Assembly: GCA_900313875.1 (NCBI GenBank) | Contig: OMSY01000156.1 | Span: forward strand, 1-7,516 | Direction of reading: 5' to 3' | DNA length: 7,516 bases | Origin: an uncultured Actinomycetes bacterium | GTDB lineage: Bacteria; Actinomycetota; Coriobacteriia; Coriobacteriales; RUG844 | Part shown: piece by piece, positions 1-5,352 of the stretch | How positions within the stretch are numbered: the stretch's first letter is position 1 | Layout of the letters: every line of letters starts with the position of its first letter | The notes under the pieces: generated by a model | Database searches by the model: none | Told to the model about the DNA's origin: nothing | The model's input: the letters and a program-made list of their open reading frames with translations, nothing else | Made by a program: the position numbers and the translations under genes

Positions 1-191
1 AAGCCCAGCTCTGCAAGCTTGCTGCCGTAGTCGGGCGGCTCCACGAGACCATGGCGCGACATGAACTCGCGGTCAACCCAGGCCCAGACATGCATGGAGT
101 CTGCAATCGTGCCATCGAAATCGAATATGACCCCGGGATAGTCGAATGGCTCATGCGGAACCAGCTGGGACAGGATATCGGGTTGTGGCAT
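1..191 (-). CDS. HAD-superfamily hydrolase, N-terminal part (runs off left edge)
   Basis: Only the first 63 residues are in the window. They contain HAD motif I, VIFDFDGTIADS at about residues 21-32, with the nucleophile Asp24 and the acid/base Asp26 in the DxDGT signature. The DS that follows and the helical stretch after it (HVWAWVDREFM) are typical of the phosphoglucomutase/phosphoglycolate-phosphatase-like subgroup with a C1 cap. That is known family behaviour; the substrate cannot be told from this fragment. The ATG at 191 is chosen because GAGGAGA lies 5-6 bases upstream (197-203) and because motif I then sits at its usual N-terminal position, although about 20 residues precede it, slightly more than usual. 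The gene follows rplI across a strong terminator hairpin, and I see no obvious promoter between hairpin and start, so it may depend on read-through. Confidence 0.85.
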   Translation of the reverse strand, partial: MPQPDILSQLVPHEPFDYPGVIFDFDGTIADSMHVWAWVDREFMSRHGLVEPPDYGSKLAELG

Positions 192-226
192 GCTCTTCTC
201 CTCGAAACCGTTGTTGTGTTGCAAGA

Positions 227-262
227 AAGGGATGTGCGGGAGACGCCTCCCGCACATCCCTT
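227..262 (-). terminator. Intrinsic terminator of the rpsF-ssb-rpsR-rplI operon
   Basis: A perfect 16-bp inverted repeat (arms 227-242 and 247-262) encloses a 4-base loop (243-246). It begins 37 bases past the rplI stop. Read on the minus strand, the second arm runs into TTTCTT, a short interrupted U-tract. The stem is long and GC-rich, so termination is likely, but the weak U-tract leaves room for read-through into the HAD gene. Confidence 0.85.
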
Positions 263-299
263 CAAGTGCATGGTCCTGGGGATTCAGATGGTGAGGATA

Positions 300-875
300 T
301 TACTCCTCGGCCTCTGCCTCCTCCTCGGCCTCAGCAGCAGCCTCTTCCTCGACGGCCTCGTCCTCGGCAGGAGCCGCCTCCTCGGCAACGTCCTCCTCAG
401 CAGCCTCGTCGGCATCGCCTTCGGGGTTCTCCTCGTCGACTACCTTGACCGAAAGCTCGGCTCGGATCTCGCGGTAGATCGAATAGGTGAACGTGTGCTC
501 GCCTGCCTGCTTGATCGCATTGCGAAGGTCGATCTTCTTGCGGTCGATCTCGGCACCGATCTGCTCCTTGATCGCCTCGGCGATCATGGCGGTGGTGACG
601 GAGCCGAACAGCTGTCCCTCCTCGCCAACCTTGGCGGGAACGATGACCTGCTTGCCATTGAGGGCTTCGAGCAGCGTGTTGGCATCGGTGGTGCGGGCAA
701 GCTCGCGCTTCTCGATATTGTGCTTGCGCATCTCGAGCTGCTTGAGGTTTCCGGGCGTGGCCTTCTCGGCAAGACGCCTCGGCAGGAGGTAGTTGTTCGC
801 AAACCCTGCCGCAACGTCTACGACATCGCCTTCGCCTCCTTTGCCCTTGACTTCTCCTAGCAGAATGACTTTCAT
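300..875 (-). CDS. rplI: Large-subunit ribosomal protein bL9 with acidic C-terminal extension
   Basis: bL9 binds 23S rRNA near the base of the L1 stalk and projects from the ribosome. The 191-residue product opens with MKVILLGEVKGKGGEGDVVDVAAGF, the conserved N-terminal RNA-binding domain, and NNYLLPRRLA at about 27-36. A long connecting helix follows at about 40-75, then the C-terminal domain at about 76-146. Typical bL9 ends near 148-150; here 45 more residues (147-191) contain 25 Asp/Glu and no Lys/Arg. The frame also holds a GTG at 881 and an ATG at 878, but AAGGAG (881-886) lies 5 bases before the ATG at 875, and that start restores the conserved MKVILLG. It is the last gene of the operon, 17 bases after rpsR, and is followed by a hairpin terminator. 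Confidence 0.97.
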   Translation of the reverse strand: MKVILLGEVKGKGGEGDVVDVAAGFANNYLLPRRLAEKATPGNLKQLEMRKHNIEKRELARTTDANTLLEALNGKQVIVPAKVGEEGQLFGSVTTAMIAEAIKEQIGAEIDRKKIDLRNAIKQAGEHTFTYSIYREIRAELSVKVVDEENPEGDADEAAEEDVAEEAAPAEDEAVEEEAAAEAEEEAEAEE

Positions 876-880
876 CATCA

Positions 881-886
881 CTCCTT
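881..886 (-). promoter_or_regulatory. rplI ribosome binding site (decides the start)
   Basis: AAGGAG on the minus strand overlaps a GTG at 879-881. It is only 2 bases from the ATG at 876-878, but a normal 5 bases from the ATG at 873-875. This favours 875 as the real start over the two upstream in-frame codons. Confidence 0.7.
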
Positions 887-892
887 CACGTG

Positions 893-1183
893 TTACGAAC
901 GGCTGCGGCGATCGACGCGCCCGCTGACCACGGAGACCGTGTACGGGATGAGCGCCATCTCACGTGCGCGCTTCACAGCCTGCGCGATGTCGCGCTGGTG
1001 CTGCGTGCAGGCACCGGTCACACGACGCGGCTTGATCTTGCCGCGGTCGGTGGTGTACTTGCGAAGCAGCTGGGTGTCCTTGTAATCGATGAAATCAACG
1101 CCCTCTTTGCAGAACTGGCAGTACTTGCGATGTCCCTGGCGCTGATAGTCGGGCTTCTTACCCTCCCTTGGTTTCCTTGACAT
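893..1183 (-). CDS. rpsR: Small-subunit ribosomal protein bS18, zinc-ligand (C+) type
   Basis: bS18 pairs with bS6 on the platform of the 30S subunit. The 96-residue product carries the family core: [13 protein letters not shown] at about 31-43, [12 protein letters not shown] at 46-57, and [22 protein letters not shown] at 61-82. Cys22 and Cys25 (YCQFC) with Cys59 and His62 (ACTQH) form the C-x2-C...C-x2-H arrangement of zinc-binding S18 proteins; cysteine-free paralogues, where present, are typically used under zinc starvation in actinobacteria. The ATG at 1183 follows AAGGA (1192-1196) by 8 bases. The gene starts 23 bases after the ssb stop and ends 17 bases before rplI. The C-terminus is slightly extended and basic (GRVDRRSRS). 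Confidence 0.97.
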   Translation of the reverse strand: MSRKPREGKKPDYQRQGHRKYCQFCKEGVDFIDYKDTQLLRKYTTDRGKIKPRRVTGACTQHQRDIAQAVKRAREMALIPYTVSVVSGRVDRRSRS

Positions 1184-1206
1184 AGCGAGATTCCTTTTCC
1201 TCGTGA

Positions 1207-1674
1207 TTAGAACGGGATATCCTCGTCGGCATAGGCATCGGCCGTAGGCGGTGCCGGCGGGATGTTGTCATATGACTTCGCTGGTTCGTAGGAAGAGGCG
1301 GCTGCAGGAGCGGAGCCGGCATAATCGCCGGAGCCTGCATTGCGCGAGCTCATGAACTCGAGATCGTCGATGACGACCTCGATCTTGCTGCGCTTGCCAC
1401 CGGTCTGCCTGTCCTCCCATGAGCTCCAACGCAGCTTGCCCTCGATAGCGACCTTCTGCCCCTTGGTGAGGAAACGCGAGACGCTGGCCGCACGCGTGCC
1501 GAACATCACGCAGTCGATGTAGTTGGGGTAATCCTCCCACTGATCGGTCTGCGGGTTGCGTCGACGGTCGTTCACCGCAACGCCAAGACGCATGATGGAC
1601 ATGCCCGTCGACGTCGTGCGCATCTCGGGATCGCGCGTCAGGTTGCCTGTGATCATTACCTTGTTGATGCTCAT
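1207..1674 (-). CDS. ssb: Single-stranded DNA-binding protein SSB
   Basis: SSB coats single-stranded DNA as a tetramer and recruits replication and repair enzymes. The OB fold covers about residues 1-108: [43 protein letters not shown] and the closing strand [11 protein letters not shown] are all family hallmarks. A short Gly/Ala/Ser/Pro linker (about 110-149) leads to the acidic tip DEDIPF, the conserved C-terminal hexapeptide that docks partner proteins. At 155 residues it is in the normal range, with a compact linker. The ATG at 1674 has AGGTGG (1681-1686) 6 bases upstream. It lies between rpsF and rpsR, the usual position in this operon, so replication and ribosomal proteins share a transcript. 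Confidence 0.97.
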   Translation of the reverse strand: MSINKVMITGNLTRDPEMRTTSTGMSIMRLGVAVNDRRRNPQTDQWEDYPNYIDCVMFGTRAASVSRFLTKGQKVAIEGKLRWSSWEDRQTGGKRSKIEVVIDDLEFMSSRNAGSGDYAGSAPAAASSYEPAKSYDNIPPAPPTADAYADEDIPF

Positions 1675-1700
1675 GTGAAACCACCTCTCACTGCTTGCAG

Positions 1701-1720
1701 CAGCACGCGCTCGCGTGCCG
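1701..1720 (-). other. Small hairpin between rpsF and ssb
   Basis: The 59-base rpsF-ssb spacer contains a 6-bp GC-rich stem (1703-1708 with 1713-1718, 4-base loop). As minus-strand RNA it extends to 8 bp with one G-U pair. No U-tract follows, so it is not a terminator. A role in mRNA processing or stability is possible but unproven. Confidence 0.4.
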
Positions 1721-1733
1721 TGCGTCGCAGATT

Positions 1734-2027
1734 CTACTCATGGTCGTCACGGCGGACGATCATGTGACGAACCACGTAATCGGAAATGCGCAGAACTCGA
1801 TCGAGCTCGGCAATGGAATCCGGTTCGGCATGGAAATCAATGAGAGTGTAGTCCCCGTCCGTAAGACCGTCGACCTCGAATGCGAGCTTGCGCTTGCCCC
1901 ACTCCTCGACATTGTCGACGACACCACCGTCAGCGGTGATCGTGGCATCGATGCGCTTCTTCACGCCGAGACGTGCCTCATCATCGATGGACGGGTTTAC
2001 AAAGAACAGAAGTTCATAAGCCTTCAT
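1734..2027 (-). CDS. rpsF: Small-subunit ribosomal protein bS6
   Basis: bS6 forms a heterodimer with bS18 on the 30S platform. The 97-residue product shows the ferredoxin-like family pattern: MKAYELLFFVNPSIDD at the start, VVDNVEEWGKRKLAFEVDGL at about 36-55, GDYTLIDFHAEPDSIAELDRVLRI at 58-81, and VRHMIVRRDD near the end. There is no long acidic tail, unlike enteric bS6. The ATG at 2027 is preceded by a near-perfect AGGAGGTGA element (AGGAGG at 2035-2040, 7 bases from the ATG). It is the first gene of the rpsF-ssb-rpsR-rplI operon and has its own promoter and a structured leader. Confidence 0.97.
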   Translation of the reverse strand: MKAYELLFFVNPSIDDEARLGVKKRIDATITADGGVVDNVEEWGKRKLAFEVDGLTDGDYTLIDFHAEPDSIAELDRVLRISDYVVRHMIVRRDDHE

Positions 2028-2049
2028 GTAGTCACCTCCTCTGGACTAA

Positions 2050-2081
2050 GCGGCCCCAAGACATGAAGACGAACTCGGGGC
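2050..2081 (-). promoter_or_regulatory. Candidate S6:S18-responsive leader hairpin of rpsF
   Basis: The rpsF leader RNA can form a stem of 7 to 8 bp (2054-2060 with 2074-2080, including one G-U pair) with a 13-base loop. On the 3' side the stem is followed directly by CCG (2053-2051). A G (2081) and a C (2050) can pair outside it, leaving CCG as a bulge. In many bacteria the S6:S18 complex represses its own mRNA through a hairpin with an unpaired CCG. This match is by eye, and the outer helix is not convincing beyond one pair. Confidence 0.4.
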
Positions 2082-2097
2082 AGGAAACAACTCGTGA

Positions 2098-2126
2098 AGT
2101 CTATCATTGTCCTGCCGATAGCGCAA
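2098..2126 (-). promoter_or_regulatory. Probable promoter of the rpsF operon
   Basis: On the minus strand TTGCGC (2121-2126) and TAGACT (2098-2103) are separated by 17 bases. A TG one base upstream of TAGACT gives an extended -10. Transcription would start near 2091, leaving a leader of roughly 64 bases. The -35 lies inside the last codons of the upstream M23 gene, and the -10 directly follows its stop codon. Confidence 0.5.
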
Positions 2127-3249
2127 ACCTCTTGGTCTTCCCCTCACCCCTCCCCGTGGTAGACATGCCGCTCACACGTGCTGACCTGCATCCACAGCGA
2201 GCAGGACGCCGCTCGAGATGACATCGACACCAGAATGCCGCAAGGATAGCTAGCCCCGGGACAAGCAGGACAAGGATCGCGGCGACAGCTCCAGCCACAA
2301 GAGCCCGATGGCCGAGCCCGAGCTCGCAGGCCAGAAGGTCGACCATGTTCCCGATGACGCTCCCAAGGTGATCGGTGACAGCCGACCATACCCTCTCGTG
2401 CCAAGGTACCGTCCTGGAAGGCATGGTGTCCAGCCGAGCGCCTGCCGAGGTCACCGGAACCTGCCCGGGACCCGATGATACGGCCACACCGCACCCGGAA
2501 TCCGCAGACACGGTCGCATCGGGCGAGAGCTCATCCGGCTGGTCCTGGGGTAGGACTAGATATCCTGCTGGCACGTCATCCGTCAGCACCGCATCCAGGC
2601 CATCTGACACGCTATCGGGCATCACCTGCCATGCATCCTGCACGGCAAGGGCGTCCTCCTCCATCCGCATCTCCGCCGCTCCGGCCATGGCCCCCTGACA
2701 ATCCGGCTCGCTGCCCCGTGACGGGGCATCCCCAGCCATGCCGAGCAGCGGAAGCGGGTCGAAGTATCTCGAATCCTCCTTCAGGCCAACATGCAGATGC
2801 GGGACGGGAACCGACCTGTCCCCGCCCCCCGCCAGGGTACCGACCAGCATCCCGTCATGAACCTGCTGCCCCTCCTCTACCGAGACCGCCTCGAAGGGCA
2901 TCATGGTCAGCGTACGGCCATCCTCCCTCAGCAGGGACACCGCACGCATCGTCCTCCCGTCCCCCGGCTCGCTTGCGGGAACGTCCCCGACGAACGAGAC
3001 CGTCCCATCGCAGGGGGCGGACACGGGACTTCCCCCATCTGCGGACAGGTCGACCCCCAGATGCGTCACCGCACGGTCCGAGGCGGGGTATGACTCATGA
3101 AACCCGAGCGCCACGACAGGACCTCCCGGAACCGGGCAGGAGGCGCATGCATCCACCGGGGACATGACGGCAGGCATCAGGAAGCACAGCACGGCGGCCA
3201 TGACCCTCCCGACAACGGCACCAGGACCTGAAGCACCTCTGACACACAT
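2104..3249 (-). CDS. Secreted M23-family (LytM-like) metallopeptidase-fold protein with C-terminal membrane anchor
   Basis: M23 enzymes are zinc peptidases that cut peptidoglycan cross-links. The 381-residue product has a signal-like hydrophobic segment (about 16-31). The M23 domain spans about 45-170: THLGVDLSA supplies His63 and Asp67, SAPCDGTVSFVG the typical strand, and PHLHVGL the HxH pair (151-153), followed by YFDPLPLL. The mid-domain His of the usual Y-x-H-L motif is replaced by MMPFEAV; actinobacterial relatives I recall have TYEPV there. After an acidic, low-complexity stretch (about 175-280) comes a transmembrane helix (316-340) and a basic tail with several Cys. The ATG at 3249 lies 6 bases from GAGG; the ATG at 3252 is possible, and longer starts lack a Shine-Dalgarno. 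An extended -10 promoter precedes it. Activity is uncertain. Confidence 0.8.
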   Translation of the reverse strand: MCVRGASGPGAVVGRVMAAVLCFLMPAVMSPVDACASCPVPGGPVVALGFHESYPASDRAVTHLGVDLSADGGSPVSAPCDGTVSFVGDVPASEPGDGRTMRAVSLLREDGRTLTMMPFEAVSVEEGQQVHDGMLVGTLAGGGDRSVPVPHLHVGLKEDSRYFDPLPLLGMAGDAPSRGSEPDCQGAMAGAAEMRMEEDALAVQDAWQVMPDSVSDGLDAVLTDDVPAGYLVLPQDQPDELSPDATVSADSGCGVAVSSGPGQVPVTSAGARLDTMPSRTVPWHERVWSAVTDHLGSVIGNMVDLLACELGLGHRALVAGAVAAILVLLVPGLAILAAFWCRCHLERRPARCGCRSARVSGMSTTGRGEGKTKRFALSAGQ

Positions 3250-3255
3250 CATCGA

Positions 3256-3259
3256 CCTC
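3256..3259 (-). promoter_or_regulatory. Ribosome binding site of the M23 gene (decides the start)
   Basis: GAGG on the minus strand lies 3 bases from the ATG at 3252 and 6 bases from the ATG at 3249. The spacing favours 3249. It also argues against the in-frame ATG at 3354, which would lie upstream of the predicted promoter. Confidence 0.5.
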
Positions 3260-3287
3260 GTTCCCCTCGGGCAATATGGATGCGCGG

Positions 3288-3296
3288 AGTATAGCA
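3288..3296 (-). promoter_or_regulatory. Extended -10 promoter of the M23 gene
   Basis: TGCTATACT on the minus strand matches the extended -10 consensus TGnTATAAT at all but one position of the hexamer. No good -35 lies 16-18 bases upstream (CGGACC at 17), so the TG would have to compensate. Transcription would start near 3281, about 30 bases before the ATG at 3249. Confidence 0.5.
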
Positions 3297-3379
3297 GGGG
3301 CCATCTGAACGGTCCGGTGAACAGACTCGGAACGAACATGGAACACGATTGCAAGGGAATCTGAACGTCATGACAAACC

Positions 3380-3401
3380 AGCAGCTAGACGCGATACTGC
3401 T
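3380..3401 (-). terminator. Possible weak terminator after the HEAT-repeat gene
   Basis: A 5-bp stem (3397-3401 with 3380-3384) and a 12-base loop lie directly at the stop codon of the HEAT-repeat gene. On the minus strand GGTTTGT follows. The stem is short and the U-tract poor, so this is only a candidate. Confidence 0.2.
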
Positions 3402-3402
3402 T

Positions 3403-5211
3403 TCAGGACGAAGAGACTTCGAACAGGGAAAACAAGGCCAGAACCTGCTGCGCCATCGAGGCGATGGACGGGTCTGCGTCCTGCAGGAGGACACGGACGG
3501 CATCCTGCGCATCCGCCAACCTGAGGAAAGCGACGCAGTCAAGGCCCTTGCCACGCACGTACGCACGCGGGTCGCCGAGCGCTGCGAGCACATGGGCATG
3601 CGCCCGCGCCCCATCGACAAGCGCGAGCGCACGCAGGCTTTCCCCGCGTACGAATGCGGACCGGTCCGTGCACCAGGTGTCAAGGACCCCCGATGCCTCC
3701 TGTCCATACAGCGCAAGCAGCTCGCAGAGCGCCGCACGCACGACCGGACCCTCCTTGGATGCAAGCGCGAACACCCTGTCGCGCAGCATCGCACGCGCCA
3801 GGCGGGCGTCCGCATGGTCCTCGTGCTCGATCGAGCGGATCAGCACGATGGCGGCATCGCAACCCGCGACCCGCATCCACGTCCGCGAGCCTCCCAGCAA
3901 ACGCTCCAGGTGCACCACGGCCGGAGAGGCCGCCCCGCTGAAGCCCCTGAGCGCAGCCGCCACGATGGGACGGTCGGCGCCATTCGACATGATGGTCTCG
4001 ACCAAGACCGCATAGGCGCGATGAGCGCGGGTGGAACCAAGCGCCTCCAAAGCCGTGGTCCGCGCATCCACGGTCCCATCGCCCCGTGCGAGACGGACAA
4101 GCGCATCAAGCGCCATCTCGTCTGAGGCGACACGGCCCCGGAGCACCTCCTGGACCTCATGGACATGACGGTCGATCTGCGCGATGACACGCGCCTGTTG
4201 CCTCTGATACTCCTCCATCTGGGCATGTTCGTCAGCCTCATCCCCCTTGTGGGCCGCACGCTTCCTGCCCCCATCACCCAGCTGGCCGAACCGATACCAT
4301 TTCAAGACCTCGTCAACAGAAGGGCCCCAGATGTTCGAGAAGGACCGCTGCGCCATCCAGGCGACATCCTCATCGGCATCATGGCATGCCACGAGCAACG
4401 CGGGGAGAACCTGCGGCTCGATATATGTGGAAAGGAAGGCAGCGACCATCAAGCGCAGCCCCGGATCATCGGACGCGAGGGCATCGGCGATCTCATCGGG
4501 CGTGTGCCATTGCGAGAGCATGACGGCAGCGATCGCATCCTCACCCGGCTCGTACTCGATATTGGAGCTCACGAGCCTGGTATGGAGCCGCATGAACGTC
4601 ACCACACCTGCCAGGACGAGGCACAACCCGAAGGCAAGCAGGGTGAGTGCAACCGCCCACACCAGCCCGAGACCCTGGCGGAACAGCAGGAGAGGAAGCA
4701 GGCTGCAGATGACGAGGCCTGCAACCGACAGCACGAAATACCGTTTCCTGGATGAGAACGCGTACACACCGAGCAACAGCAGGGCGACGAGGCAGCCCAC
4801 GAGAACTGACCGGGGATACCGCGCGAACACCGCAGCGGCCCCCAGCGCGACATAGGCCACCGAGGTCATCAGGACAGCAGGACCGGTATCCTTCTCGAGC
4901 GCCTGCATCTTGATCGGCAGCCCCCCGGGAATGACGAACTCCTCGACGAGGAAACGCGAAAGCAGGACATGTTCAATCGGGATGACAACAACGAGCAGGA
5001 TGCCCCCTATCATCGCGGGCAGTTTCCCGATGGCAAGAAGCATCAACGCGCAGGCAAGGATGACACAGCCAGCTCCCGCCGTGATGTCGGGAATGGCCGT
5101 CTCGTGCCAATACGACCTGCTTTTCCTCAGCAACCGCGAACGCACCCTGCGCTCGACTGCCGTGCGCCCAAGACGCGCATATGACCTGTGCGTACCACCG
5201 ACCTCGCTCAT
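3403..5211 (-). CDS. Polytopic membrane protein with cytoplasmic-type HEAT-repeat C-terminal half
   Basis: I do not recognise a named family for the whole protein. The 602-residue product has a basic N-terminus (about 10-36, rich in Arg), then about six hydrophobic helices near 43-62, 66-84, 110-129, 135-152, 158-177 and 182-207. From about 225 on it is soluble and helical. Repeating helix pairs such as DPGLRLMVAAFLSTY with DADEDVAWMAQRS, and DRSAFVRGESLRALALV with GDPRAYVRGKGLDCVAFL, have the D-x-x-V/A-R pattern of HEAT repeats, in two blocks (about 245-300 and 360-595) separated by a charged, coiled-coil-like stretch (310-358). HEAT arrays usually bind partner proteins, so a membrane-tethered scaffold is inferred. 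The ATG at 5211 lies 5 bases from a perfect AGGAGG; the GTG at 5217 overlaps that site and is unlikely. It is a separate unit after a terminator. Confidence 0.8.
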   Translation of the reverse strand: MSEVGGTHRSYARLGRTAVERRVRSRLLRKSRSYWHETAIPDITAGAGCVILACALMLLAIGKLPAMIGGILLVVVIPIEHVLLSRFLVEEFVIPGGLPIKMQALEKDTGPAVLMTSVAYVALGAAAVFARYPRSVLVGCLVALLLLGVYAFSSRKRYFVLSVAGLVICSLLPLLLFRQGLGLVWAVALTLLAFGLCLVLAGVVTFMRLHTRLVSSNIEYEPGEDAIAAVMLSQWHTPDEIADALASDDPGLRLMVAAFLSTYIEPQVLPALLVACHDADEDVAWMAQRSFSNIWGPSVDEVLKWYRFGQLGDGGRKRAAHKGDEADEHAQMEEYQRQQARVIAQIDRHVHEVQEVLRGRVASDEMALDALVRLARGDGTVDARTTALEALGSTRAHRAYAVLVETIMSNGADRPIVAAALRGFSGAASPAVVHLERLLGGSRTWMRVAGCDAAIVLIRSIEHEDHADARLARAMLRDRVFALASKEGPVVRAALCELLALYGQEASGVLDTWCTDRSAFVRGESLRALALVDGARAHAHVLAALGDPRAYVRGKGLDCVAFLRLADAQDAVRVLLQDADPSIASMAQQVLALFSLFEVSSS

Positions 5212-5216
5212 CGTCA

Positions 5217-5222
5217 CCTCCT
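5217..5222 (-). promoter_or_regulatory. Ribosome binding site of the HEAT-repeat gene (decides the start)
   Basis: AGGAGG (within AGGAGGTGA) on the minus strand ends 5 bases before the ATG at 5211. The in-frame GTG at 5217 overlaps the site itself, so translation should begin at 5211. Confidence 0.7.
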
Positions 5223-5253
5223 CGGTCCCACCTTACCAGACCGCACACGACAA

Positions 5254-5284
5254 ACGGGCGCGCACCTCATGGGCGCGCGCCCGT
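5254..5284 (-). terminator. Intrinsic terminator after the DUF4013-like gene
   Basis: A perfect 10-bp GC-rich inverted repeat (5254-5263 with 5275-5284) has an 11-base loop and lies about 70 bases after the stop of the DUF4013-like gene. On the minus strand TTTGTC overlaps and follows the second arm, so the U-tract is short. It separates that gene from the HEAT-repeat gene. Confidence 0.55.
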
Positions 5285-5352
5285 CCTCGTCGAAATCCTG
5301 AATGCCTCCTGGCGACCACGGCGGCCGCTACCGTCGGCCGGCATCGGCTCAC

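Noticed and set aside
51..860. A 269-codon open frame on the plus strand opposite rplI
   Set aside because: It is antisense to the unmistakable bL9 gene and arises from its GC-rich codon pattern; the translation is low-complexity Leu-rich and matches nothing.
2104..2330. Sortase sorting signal at the M23 C-terminus
   Set aside because: There is a helix and a basic tail, but no LPxTG-like motif before the helix, and the tail is much longer than in sortase substrates.
3136..3157. Lipobox in the M23 signal region (VDAC)
   Set aside because: Asp at the -2 position does not fit a lipobox, and the protein already has a C-terminal membrane anchor.
3349..4125. A long plus-strand frame opposite the HEAT-repeat gene
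   Set aside because: The minus frame has a Shine-Dalgarno, coherent membrane helices and repeats; the plus translation is Arg/His-rich and shapeless, typical of a shadow frame.
5230..5238. TGGTAAGGT as an extended -10 for the HEAT-repeat gene
   Set aside because: The hexamer matches the consensus at only three positions and no -35 is suitably spaced.
5315..5346. GC-rich inverted repeats (CGGCCG copies) just after the DUF4013-like stop
   Set aside because: Short self-complementary GC boxes without a U-tract; the hairpin at 5254-5284 is a better terminator.
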